Below, in pieces: positions 16,426 to 23,685 of a stretch of 64,000 nucleotides of DNA. The stretch is from Negativicutes bacterium (lineage in GTDB: Bacteria; Bacillota_C; Negativicutes; Sporomusales_B; JARLHX01). How positions within the stretch are numbered: the first letter of the stretch is position 1; every line of letters begins with the position of its first letter. Under the pieces are notes generated by a model that was given only the letters and a program-made list of their open reading frames with translations, made no database searches and had not been told where the DNA came from. The stretch lies in NCBI GenBank assembly GCA_031292015.1, contig JARLHY010000114.1, forward strand, positions 1 through 64,000, read 5' to 3'. Both the position numbers and the translations under genes were made by a program.

Positions 16426-17250
16426 CTATTGCCAGGTTATTTGCAGGGGATTTCTGTCCACCAGCCGTTTATGGACAAACTTGGGGTAGCCTGCCATGAT
16501 CGCGCCGGTTACGCACATGTTCTCCGGAAGATTCAACAGCTCAAGCAGCGGCTGATAACCGGCGGCGGCGCAGACTTCAAAAAATCCCGCCCAGCAGGTT
16601 CCCAGACCAAGAGACGGCGCGTACAGCTCCGCGTACGCCAGCGCAAAATGAGTATTATCCCGTCCCCCAGGCAACATGGTTTTGTCGGTCACGGCTACCA
16701 CCAGGCAGGGGGCACCACGCAAAACCACATCCCGCCCGGTTTGGCGATAGCTCTCTATCTGCCCCGCCAAAGGCGCCTCCCACGGGGAGCCGGCCCATGG
16801 CGGAGTTTTTAATGCCGCTTCCGCCCAGTCGATCGTCGCGGCAATAATACTGCGCAGTGTAGCGGGGTTATCGACAACATGGTAGGCCACGCCCTGCGAA
16901 TTGCTGGCGGTGGGGGCAAACCGGGCGATGTCCAGGAGCTGCCTGATTTTTTCCCGCGGCACGGCCGTCGGCTGATAAACACGAATAGAGCGCCGGCTGC
17001 GGAGAAAAAGGGCTGCCGTCTCAGGGTCCAACACCGGCGTTTTTTCCAGTGGTGTTTGACCGGCCAAAGGTGTATTCACATGTTCCAGCGCTTCCGTGGG
17101 ACAAACCGCCACGCAATGGCCACAGGCGACACAAATCTGTTTTACCGTTTGCGGCCCGTGGCTATTCATGCCGATCACCCCCAAAGGACATACCTGGGCG
17201 CAGCGGCCGCACCGGGTGCATTTGTTTTGATCGACCTTAATCATATCCAT
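16426..17250 (-). CDS. Nitroreductase with N-terminal 2x[4Fe-4S] ferredoxin domain
   Basis: 274 residues. The ATG at 17250 follows GAGGGAG; the longer frame adds a lysine-rich leader without a ribosome-binding site. Residues ~1-60 have two ferredoxin motifs, CTRCGRCAQVCPLGV and CVACGHCVAVCPTEAL. The rest is a nitroreductase FMN domain (RRSIRVYQPTAVPREKI, RFAPTASNSQG, LGTCWAGFFEV). The fusion lets ferredoxin-type electrons feed the flavin directly, common in strict anaerobes. It is the first gene downstream of the HxlR promoter region and probably heads the three-reductase operon. Confidence 0.9.
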   Translation of the reverse strand: MDMIKVDQNKCTRCGRCAQVCPLGVIGMNSHGPQTVKQICVACGHCVAVCPTEALEHVNTPLAGQTPLEKTPVLDPETAALFLRSRRSIRVYQPTAVPREKIRQLLDIARFAPTASNSQGVAYHVVDNPATLRSIIAATIDWAEAALKTPPWAGSPWEAPLAGQIESYRQTGRDVVLRGAPCLVVAVTDKTMLPGGRDNTHFALAYAELYAPSLGLGTCWAGFFEVCAAAGYQPLLELLNLPENMCVTGAIMAGYPKFVHKRLVDRNPLQITWQ

Positions 17251-17328
17251 ATTTATTCTCCCTCGCCCCCATTCAGCTTTTGACTTGATCTTTTTCTTAT
17301 CATTGTATATCATTTAGTAGAAAAGAAA

Positions 17329-17353
17329 AGTATGCACTTTTAAGGTATATACT
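17329..17353. promoter_or_regulatory. Candidate HxlR operator
   Basis: AGTAT and ATACT half-sites with a 15-base spacer lie in the 121-base gap between the divergent nitroreductase and hxlR-type genes, right next to the regulator's ribosome-binding site. The placement suits autorepression; the match is short. Confidence 0.4.
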
Positions 17354-17371
17354 ATGCAAAAGGAGAGTATC

Positions 17372-17707
17372 ATGGAAAATTGTTCAATGAACGAATGCGG
17401 AAAATCGATCGTATATACCTTATCCATTGTCGGCGGTAAATGGAAATGGATTATCCTCGCAGTTTTGTTTCAAAACGGGGTACAGCGCTACGGTGAGATC
17501 AAAAAAGCCGCACCGCCCATTACCCACAAAATGTTGAGCCACCAGCTCAAGGAGCTGGAAACCGAACAACTGATCCATCGCAAGGAGTATCGCCAGATTC
17601 CGCCCAAAGTGGAATACTCCCTGACCGAGAAAGGCGAAACCCTGATTCCGATTTTGCAGCTCATGGCCGAGTGGGGAACAAAAAACAGGCCTCCCGCCAG
17701 CGAGTAA
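17372..17707 (+). CDS. HxlR-family winged-helix regulator
   Basis: 111 residues. AAAGGAGAG precedes the ATG at 17372. The N-terminal cysteines (MENCSMNECGKS) precede the HxlR core: YTLSIVGGKWKWIILAVLF, RYGEIKKAAPPITHKMLSHQLKELE and KVEYSLTEKGETLIPIL. Members with a cysteine just before the conserved GGKW helix often sense electrophiles or oxidants through thiol modification. It is divergent from the flavin-reductase operon, so it probably induces it on exposure to reactive compounds. That is inference from arrangement. Confidence 0.9.
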   Translation: MENCSMNECGKSIVYTLSIVGGKWKWIILAVLFQNGVQRYGEIKKAAPPITHKMLSHQLKELETEQLIHRKEYRQIPPKVEYSLTEKGETLIPILQLMAEWGTKNRPPASE

Positions 17708-17727
17708 AACAGTGTGCTTCCCGTATG

Positions 17728-17767
17728 GCCAAAGCGCCCCCGTCTATATAGACGGGGGCGCTTTGGC
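17728..17767. terminator. Perfect 40-base palindrome between convergent genes
   Basis: The two 20-base arms are exact complements (GCCAAAGCGCCCCCGTCTAT and its mirror), with a TATATA centre. It sits 20 bases past the hxlR stop and faces the minus-strand SnoaL-like gene. It probably terminates transcription from both sides, although U-runs are lacking. Confidence 0.7.
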
Positions 17768-17882
17768 TCCCAACGAAGCAGGAGACCGGGGATCGGCCTA
17801 ACTGTGATACTTTGCTATCAGCCGGCTGTACGGGCGGCGAACCCCCCACGCCAGATGAATCGTGCGTCTCATTGCCGAATGT

Positions 17883-18404
17883 TCAAGTAGCCGGGCTTGC
17901 CCCGGCCGAGCCGGTAGCCTGCTGGTATTCACGCAGCATATCCGGGTCTTCGAAGGATCCGTGAAGATGGACAAGCCTCCACACGCCGTCAACCCGCCTG
18001 AAGATCCTTGTTATCCTGACGGTGATGACGACGGCCTCACCGTTTTGGTTCATGAAGATACGCTCCCGGCCGACCGACCAAAACACCTCACCGGCAACAT
18101 GGATAGTGTAATCGTAAAATTCAGCGGTGATTCCGGCCGGTGAGCCCAGGACCTTTTCATAAACCCACTGCAGGTCACTCCAGCCGCGCCTTGTCCCGCC
18201 GGCCGGATTCTGGGCAGTGACATCCTCTGTATTGGCCCAGATCCTGGCCATAGCCGCCATGTCCTTCTCGTTGAACGCTTTGTAAAACCGGTGGATTGCC
18301 TGTTCCGGGCCGGACAAGCTGGAAGCATCCCCGCGGCCGTTTATGGTCCTAGCGCAGGGGGTGAAACTGTCTGCCCGCTCCCGGTTTTTGTGCCCCTCGT
18401 TCAT
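17883..18404 (-). CDS. SnoaL-like / NTF2-fold protein
   Basis: 173 residues. The ATG at 18404 has GGAGGGG at good distance; more upstream in-frame starts lack one. After a ~30-residue polar leader comes the NTF2-like domain: AIHRFYKAFNEKDMAAMARIW, WSDLQWVYEKVLGSP, RITRIFRRVDGVWRLVHLHGSF. This cone-shaped fold is used by many small isomerases and hydrolases and by non-catalytic proteins, so no reaction can be assigned. The C-terminal tail is short and Ala/Gly-rich. Confidence 0.75.
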   Translation of the reverse strand: MNEGHKNRERADSFTPCARTINGRGDASSLSGPEQAIHRFYKAFNEKDMAAMARIWANTEDVTAQNPAGGTRRGWSDLQWVYEKVLGSPAGITAEFYDYTIHVAGEVFWSVGRERIFMNQNGEAVVITVRITRIFRRVDGVWRLVHLHGSFEDPDMLREYQQATGSAGASPAT

Positions 18405-18485
18405 AGACTGCCCCTCCATTCCGCCAGCGATACTTGGCTGGCGAAGCTCTTTTGCCGGTGCTCGCTCCACCGGATATCGTCCTCT

Positions 18486-18911
18486 TCAGCCTCTCAGCGA
18501 AATCAGGAATAATCCTACGGCACAAAAGAGCAGTCCGGCGATGTTGGGGACGGTAATCGTCTCTTTCATGAAGACAAGCCCTATCGGCAGCAGCAGCAGG
18601 CCCACCGCAACATTGGAGAATGTCGACCCGATACTTATATTCCAGCCGGCGCGATAAGCCAGAAGCCACCCCAGCTCTATTCCCAAAATGGCAAAGCCCA
18701 GCGCATAACTTGTCCAGTTGAGCTCCTTAAAGGTCTCAACCACATTGCCTTTAGCGAAAAAGGCGAGGGAAACAAGGCATAAGAAAAGAGCGATAGCATA
18801 GGAAACAGCCAGGGAAGCGAGCGGACTCACATTGCTGGGGGTACTTTTCTGGAATAGATGGTAAAGCAGATTGGATACGATGGTTAACCCGATTGACAGA
18901 TAGTACATCAT
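18486..18911 (-). CDS. Small EamA/DMT-type membrane protein
   Basis: 141 residues, almost entirely membrane-spanning (about five helices). It starts MMYYLSIGLTIVSNLLYHLF behind AGGAGAGAAG and ends LLFCAVGLFLISL. The repeat pattern matches a single EamA/DMT half-unit, and such small members act as dimers. IGSTFSNVAVGLLLLPIG and VFMKETITVPNIAG are the typical paired C-terminal helices. The substrate is unknown. It lies 145 bases downstream of htpX on the same strand. Confidence 0.75.
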   Translation of the reverse strand: MMYYLSIGLTIVSNLLYHLFQKSTPSNVSPLASLAVSYAIALFLCLVSLAFFAKGNVVETFKELNWTSYALGFAILGIELGWLLAYRAGWNISIGSTFSNVAVGLLLLPIGLVFMKETITVPNIAGLLFCAVGLFLISLRG

Positions 18912-19055
18912 ATTCTTCTCTCCTGCCGGAGCAATATTGCCGGAATACGGCCTGAATAACCGTTCGTGTGTCAAACGGTCAAGCTGCAGATCCGATCATC
19001 TAATGTAGTATTTTACCATTTATTTCCCCCAATTTCCAGTGTGAACATCCCGCTG

Positions 19056-19934
19056 TCAAACGGCCTGTGCCTTACCAATACGCCGGGCGATTTCCTCCAG
19101 CCTGGCCACTCGCTGTTCAGTGGCCGGATGAGTGCTGAAAAGACCGGCGATCCAGCTCCCAGCGCCACTAAATGGGTTCACTATGAACAGGTGCGCTGTC
19201 GCCGGCGTTGCTGAAGGCAGTTCGGCATTCCGGGCGCAGTATTCAATCTTTTGGAGCGCGCTGGCCAAGGAACGCGGATTTCCTGTCATCAGTCCGCCCG
19301 CTTCATCGGCCTGATATTCCCGGGTGCGGGAAATAGCCAGCTGAATAAGAGTCGCCGCCAGCGGAGCTACCACGATCAAAAAAACCATCTCAACAACACC
19401 CGAGATACCGCCACCTTCTTCGTCACTACTGCGGCCGCCGCCGAAGATGGCCGCCCACTGGGCTATATTGGCGATCATAGTGATCATCCCGGCGATGGTC
19501 GCGACAATGGTACTGATCAGCGTATCGCGATTTTTTATATGCGCCAGTTCATGGGCTACCACACCCTGAAGCTCTTCGAAATTCAAAGCCCGCATGATGC
19601 CTGTTGTCACGGCAACCACGCCGTGGCCGGGGTCACGGCCTGTCGCGAAAGCATTGGGAACAGCGGTATCGATGATGTATACTCTCGGCATAGGCATTTT
19701 CGCCCTCTGTGCCAACCCCGAAATCATTCGCACAAGGTCCGGGGCCTGTTCGGCCGTCGCTTCGTGGGCGCCATATATTTTTAGAACAATCCTGTCACTA
19801 TACCAATAGCTGACGAAATTCATAACAATGGCTATCACGAACATGAAAGCCATACCTTTGGCCCCGCCAAAAAAACCGCCGACGGCAATCAGCAAACCGG
19901 TTAACAACGCCAGGAAAATCGTCGTTTTGACCAT
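19056..19934 (-). CDS. htpX: Membrane zinc protease HtpX
   Basis: 292 residues. Two N-terminal membrane helices (TIFLALLTGLLIAVGGFF, MAFMFVIAIVMNFVSYW) precede the zinc site VVAHELAHIKNRDT; two more helices follow, then the third zinc ligand region REYQADEAGG. The C-terminal FSTHPATEQRVARLEEIARR is typical of HtpX. It is an inner-membrane quality-control protease for damaged membrane proteins. It is the last gene of an operon led by a TerC-type transporter behind a manganese riboswitch, which suggests it is made when manganese is in excess. The ribosome-binding site is AGGAGGGG. Confidence 0.93.
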   Translation of the reverse strand: MVKTTIFLALLTGLLIAVGGFFGGAKGMAFMFVIAIVMNFVSYWYSDRIVLKIYGAHEATAEQAPDLVRMISGLAQRAKMPMPRVYIIDTAVPNAFATGRDPGHGVVAVTTGIMRALNFEELQGVVAHELAHIKNRDTLISTIVATIAGMITMIANIAQWAAIFGGGRSSDEEGGGISGVVEMVFLIVVAPLAATLIQLAISRTREYQADEAGGLMTGNPRSLASALQKIEYCARNAELPSATPATAHLFIVNPFSGAGSWIAGLFSTHPATEQRVARLEEIARRIGKAQAV

Positions 19935-19997
19935 TTTTTCCCCTCCTCAATATTTCAAGCCCTCGGTTTTCAACCATATTCAGCTCTTTGGCCAGCT

Positions 19998-20201
19998 TCA
20001 ACTCACTTTTCTTTGAGCATCTTCAGGCCTGTCCTTATCTTGCTCTATTGCCTGCTCCATGCGTTTTTCAACTATCGCGAAAATCGCGGCAAGCCCACAC
20101 ACCGTCATGAAAAACAACATCCCTTTGACGCCGCTGAGAAGAGCCCCGATGCAAAGGCCTGCACCTGTTACGATAATCCACCAGGCAACCGTTGTCCTCA
20201 C
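19998..20201 (-). CDS. Small two-helix membrane protein
   Basis: 67 residues, GTG start behind AAAGGGG. Two membrane helices (WWIIVTGAGLCIGALL and MLFFMTVCGLAAIFAIV) are followed by a charged tail (EKRMEQAIEQDKDRPED). No family was recognised. It lies 27 bases after the TerC-type gene and 63 bases before htpX, so it is in the manganese-switched operon. Its GALLSGVKGM segment faintly echoes the GGFFGGAKGMAF region of HtpX. Confidence 0.65.
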   Translation of the reverse strand: MRTTVAWWIIVTGAGLCIGALLSGVKGMLFFMTVCGLAAIFAIVEKRMEQAIEQDKDRPEDAQRKVS

Positions 20202-20228
20202 TTGTTATCCCCTTTCTCCTACAATCTC

Positions 20229-20912
20229 TCAGTCTCCCTTTCTGGTGCCGGTCCTTTTCCTCCAGCAGCCTATAGCGAAAACCATAACAGTAAGTCCGAT
20301 TTTCAATACAGGCTCATAGTCGCCGATCATCCCGCCAACAGCCTTATCGCTGACGATCATTTCCGCCGCGGCATAACCTAAAATTCCTGCACCAGCATAG
20401 ATGATGACCGGATACCGCTCCATCAGTTTCGTCAGCACCTGCGCTCCGAATATGACCAGTGGTATGCTTGTTGCCAAGCCGGCTGTGATTAAAGAATATT
20501 TGCTGTCGGGAAGTGTTTGGGCCACGGCCGCCAGAGCCAAGACATTATCCAAACTCATGACCAGGTCCGCAAGAAGAATGATCCGGATGGCCTCTGCCAT
20601 TGACCCGGCCTGGCCGCCCGAGGATTGACCGTCTTTTTCACAGAGCAGTTTTACCGCAATCCATAGCAGTAGCAACCCACCGCAGAATTGCAGATACGGA
20701 ACATCAAGCAAGACCGCCGCGACCAGAGTAAGAAGCACTCTTAACAAAACCGCACCGGCAGTGCCCACGGCGGCAGCCCGGCGCCGCTGTCCTGCCGGCA
20801 GCGTCCGGCTGGCCATGGCGATCACCAAAGCGTTATCGCCACTCAATAGCAGATTGAGGACTAAAATACTGCCGAAGGCCATCAGCCATTGCAGGCCAGG
20901 TAACCATTCCAT
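20229..20912 (-). CDS. TerC/YjbE-family membrane transporter, probable manganese exporter
   Basis: 227 residues with about seven membrane helices. The conserved acidic intramembrane motifs of the TerC family are present twice: LLLSGDNALVIAMA and LVMSLDNVLALAA. The ATG at 20912 has AGGAGG upstream. The gene follows a yybP-ykoY manganese riboswitch, and TerC-type proteins under this switch export manganese or load exported enzymes with it. The role is therefore probably manganese efflux; the riboswitch makes this more than a family guess. Confidence 0.88.
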   Translation of the reverse strand: MEWLPGLQWLMAFGSILVLNLLLSGDNALVIAMASRTLPAGQRRRAAAVGTAGAVLLRVLLTLVAAVLLDVPYLQFCGGLLLLWIAVKLLCEKDGQSSGGQAGSMAEAIRIILLADLVMSLDNVLALAAVAQTLPDSKYSLITAGLATSIPLVIFGAQVLTKLMERYPVIIYAGAGILGYAAAEMIVSDKAVGGMIGDYEPVLKIGLTVMVFAIGCWRKRTGTRKGD

Positions 20913-20960
20913 GGTGCTATCCTCCTGTTGCATAAAGACCTGACGCCGTGAAAACTTTAA

Positions 20961-20995
20961 ACAAAAAGAGACCTTACCTATAAAGGCAAGGTCTC
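20961..20995 (-). terminator. Manganese-riboswitch terminator
   Basis: On the minus strand AGACCTTGCCT pairs with AGGTAAGGTCT (one mismatch) over a short loop and is followed by CTTTTTGTTT. It lies directly after the yybP-ykoY aptamer and before the TerC-type gene, so it is the likely off-state of the switch. Confidence 0.85.
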
Positions 20996-21078
20996 GCTTA
21001 CTTTGCGCCGGTACAGCCGGGGTAAAACCCGTATTGACGACTTCGTACCGTTCAGCTACTCCCCTTGGAAACTATGAA
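20996..21078 (-). ncRNA. yybP-ykoY manganese riboswitch
   Basis: The minus strand carries the signature AAGGGGAGTAGC (GGGGAGTAGC at 21064-21055), then AGTCGTCAATACGGG, CCCCGGCTGTACCGGCGC and an A/G-rich closing strand. These are the conserved loops that bind Mn2+ in the yybP-ykoY class. The switch precedes a TerC-family gene, its classic target. Confidence 0.92.
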
Positions 21079-21138
21079 GTTCTTTAGCGCAATTATAAGC
21101 TGCTTTTCAATATTTTGTCAACGTTATTTTTCTTCTAT

Positions 21139-22551
21139 TTACTGATACAGCTTCTTCGAAATAGATGTGAACCAGGCCGAATGAAGCAGCTTGATCCCTT
21201 TTTCAATATCTTCATCCGACACACTGCCAAAGCCTAGCCTGACTCCCATCCGCGGGGTGCCAACAGCTGAGCAGACCGACAGGGGATAAGTTCTCACCCC
21301 GGCCTTTCTGGCGTAATCGACAAGTTCCAGGTCACTTAAATCAGCTGATATCGCAAGCGGTATATGCAGGCCCGCCCCTTTGCTAATAACGCTTACTCTA
21401 TTGTCGAAAGTATTTTCCAGAGCCTTTAATACCGCATCATGTTTCTTCCGGTAGGTTACACGAATCTTCCGCAGGTGACGCTCCCAATGCCCCCTACTGA
21501 TGAATTTTTCCAACACGCTCTGCGTTAGCAAAGATACCGGCGACTGGTAATCCCGAAACATTTTTTTGTATTCTGCCAGCAGCGGCCATGGTAAAACCAT
21601 ATAACTGGCCCGTAAAGCCGGCGATAAGGATTTGGAGAAAGTGCCTAGGTATACGATCCGCCCTGTAGGATTGAGTCCTTGAAGCGAGGGGATCGGTTGA
21701 CCATAATAGCACAGTTCACTGTCGTAGTCATCTTCGATGACTACACCGTTTGTTTCCTCGGCCCATTGCAGAAGTTTGAACCGATTGGCGATAGACATTA
21801 CATATCCTAAGGGAAATTGATGAGAAGGCGTTACATAGACGACCTTGCCGGCACTTTGTTTGAGCTGTGGGATGTCAATGCCGTCGGGTCCGACAGCAAT
21901 GGGAAGGATTTGAAAAGAATGATTGCAAAAAACGGACCGGGCGGTATAGTAACCCGGTTCTTCCATTGCAATCGCGGAATAAGTCTGCTTGAGAATCTGG
22001 CACAGAAGCGTTAACCCCTGAGCAGTACCGGCGCAGATGACGATCTGCTCCGGTTCGCAGGAAACGCCGCGCGAAGCGGCAAGATATTTTTTTATTTCCC
22101 GCCGCAAACCGCTATCTCCCTGAGAATCACTATATACAGACAGCCGATATCGCTCTTCATCGACGCATTCAGCCAGGAGCTTGCGCCAAAGGGTCAGCGG
22201 AAAAGCATCAGGGGACAGACTTGCCGGGTTGAAGTCGATGCAGCCGTCATCACCAGAAGCGTCAGCGCAGGCCACGTCATCCGCCTTTGCTTCTTGCGCC
22301 CCTGCCCAAAACAGGTCTAGAGCAGCAACAAAATATCCGCTGCATGGCTTACTGTCGATATAACCTTCGGAAACCAACTGCTGATAGGTGTTCTCAACCG
22401 TGTTGCGGCTAATATTCAGTTCACGGGCGAAGGCTCTCACAGACTTCAGTCTGACTCCTTTCGCCATTTCACCTGATAATATCCGTTCTTTTATTTGGTT
22501 GTACAGCTGCGAAACCAAAGGTTGCTTATTATTCTTATCCAGCAAAAACAT
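21139..22551 (-). CDS. MocR/PdxR-type regulator (GntR helix-turn-helix fused to aminotransferase domain)
   Basis: 470 residues. I place the start at ATG 22551, which has GGAGG upstream and opens MFLLDKNNKQPLVSQLYNQI; the open frame extends 39 codons further without a site. Residues ~10-80 are the GntR winged helix (RLKSVRAFARELNISRNTV). Residues ~115-470 are a fold-type-I aminotransferase with the PLP lysine in YLGTFSKSLSPALR and the aspartate in VVIEDDYDSELCY. Such proteins sense PLP or amines and usually control a divergent gene, here an EamA exporter. A paired TGTACA site lies between. Confidence 0.9.
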   Translation of the reverse strand: MFLLDKNNKQPLVSQLYNQIKERILSGEMAKGVRLKSVRAFARELNISRNTVENTYQQLVSEGYIDSKPCSGYFVAALDLFWAGAQEAKADDVACADASGDDGCIDFNPASLSPDAFPLTLWRKLLAECVDEERYRLSVYSDSQGDSGLRREIKKYLAASRGVSCEPEQIVICAGTAQGLTLLCQILKQTYSAIAMEEPGYYTARSVFCNHSFQILPIAVGPDGIDIPQLKQSAGKVVYVTPSHQFPLGYVMSIANRFKLLQWAEETNGVVIEDDYDSELCYYGQPIPSLQGLNPTGRIVYLGTFSKSLSPALRASYMVLPWPLLAEYKKMFRDYQSPVSLLTQSVLEKFISRGHWERHLRKIRVTYRKKHDAVLKALENTFDNRVSVISKGAGLHIPLAISADLSDLELVDYARKAGVRTYPLSVCSAVGTPRMGVRLGFGSVSDEDIEKGIKLLHSAWFTSISKKLYQ

Positions 22552-22601
22552 TTGCCTCGCCTCCAAATTGCCCCCTTCTATTCTATCATAATTGGCACTT
22601 A

Positions 22602-22625
22602 TGTACAGGGCAATTTCGTTGTACA
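22602..22625. promoter_or_regulatory. Candidate MocR operator (two TGTACA sites)
   Basis: TGTACA occurs at 22602-22607 and again at 22620-22625, 18 bases start to start, in the gap between the MocR-type gene and the divergent exporter. MocR regulators commonly bind paired short repeats in such gaps. Confidence 0.5.
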
Positions 22626-22670
22626 ATCGACTCAACAACTGTAATCTTGATCGAGGAAAGGCCGTCATAT

Positions 22671-23627
22671 ATGTTCAGAATTGGCCAAACGGACTACAGC
22701 GCATATTTTTCGCTGCTCAGTGTTGTTATTTTGTGGGGAGCTTCTTTCGCGGTTTCGAAGTTTGGTTTATATGAACTCAGTCCGCTCAATCTGGCCGGAG
22801 CGCGGTTTTCGGTTGCTTCTGTCATTTTCGGATTGCTGTTAATCATGCAGAAGTCCGGCCGTCGTCTGGACCGGCAGGATATACTCACATTAGTCGTCGC
22901 CGGTTTTATGGCGATTACCTCCTATTTTTACATTCAGTACACCGGCCTGCTTTACACGTCATCGGTCAATGCCGCCTTACTTTTGGCGACCAGCCCGGTC
23001 TGGACGACCATCTTCTGTGTGGCAGCGGGACAGGAGCAGATTACGGCAAGAGCGCTCGGGGGCATCTTGCTTGCTTTTGTCGGCATCAGCCTGGTCATCA
23101 GCAAAGGGAAGCTATTGGCCCTGTTTGCTTCCGACACAATCTACGGTGATCTGTTGCTGCTGCTCAATGCTCTGGTGTGGGCCGGCTTCACCCTATACGG
23201 AAAAAGGATTATGCAGAAGTATCCGCCGTTTTCGGCTATGGCCTATATCCATATCTTCGGATCCATCCTGCTGCTGCCGGTTATCCTGATTCCGAGCAAA
23301 ATCAACCCGGTTACCGTTATCGAGCAGTTGGCAACCATAAGTTTATCCTCCGTTTTGGCAATACTCTACCTGGCGATCCTCTGTTCCGTTTACGGCTTTG
23401 GAATGTGGTACAGGGGAATATCGCAGATTGGCGCGTTGCGTACGGCTTCGTTCTATTACATCAGCCCGCTGTTCGCCCTGATTGCGGGGATTTGGCTGCT
23501 TAACGAGAGTTTCAGCTTTGTGGTGGTGATCGGCGGACTTATGGTTATAGCCGGAGTCTACTTGACCAACAAGTACAAGGCGACGGTTCCCCGAAAGCAG
23601 CTGACTATGAAAGAACCAGGGTCGTGA
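22671..23627 (+). CDS. EamA/DMT-family exporter, MocR-linked
   Basis: 318 residues, ten predicted membrane helices in two EamA halves. I use ATG 22671, with AGGAAAGG upstream, rather than an in-frame TTG at 22647. Sequence marks are VVILWGASFAVSKFG at the first helix, FMAITSYFYIQYTGLLYT and LYGKRIMQKYPPFSAM at the start of the second half, and a basic tail. Divergent MocR-EamA pairs are typical; the exporter probably moves an amino acid or amine sensed by the MocR protein. This is inference. Confidence 0.88.
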   Translation: MFRIGQTDYSAYFSLLSVVILWGASFAVSKFGLYELSPLNLAGARFSVASVIFGLLLIMQKSGRRLDRQDILTLVVAGFMAITSYFYIQYTGLLYTSSVNAALLLATSPVWTTIFCVAAGQEQITARALGGILLAFVGISLVISKGKLLALFASDTIYGDLLLLLNALVWAGFTLYGKRIMQKYPPFSAMAYIHIFGSILLLPVILIPSKINPVTVIEQLATISLSSVLAILYLAILCSVYGFGMWYRGISQIGALRTASFYYISPLFALIAGIWLLNESFSFVVVIGGLMVIAGVYLTNKYKATVPRKQLTMKEPGS

Positions 23628-23638
23628 TCATGGTCGAA

Positions 23639-23678
23639 AATAAACCCTCTCGGCCCCGGTGGTCAAAGAGGGTTTATT
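23639..23678. terminator. Bidirectional intrinsic terminator
   Basis: AATAAACCCTCT pairs with AGAGGGTTTATT around a 16-base loop, between the convergent exporter and diguanylate-cyclase genes. Confidence 0.85.
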
Positions 23679-23685
23679 CATACGG

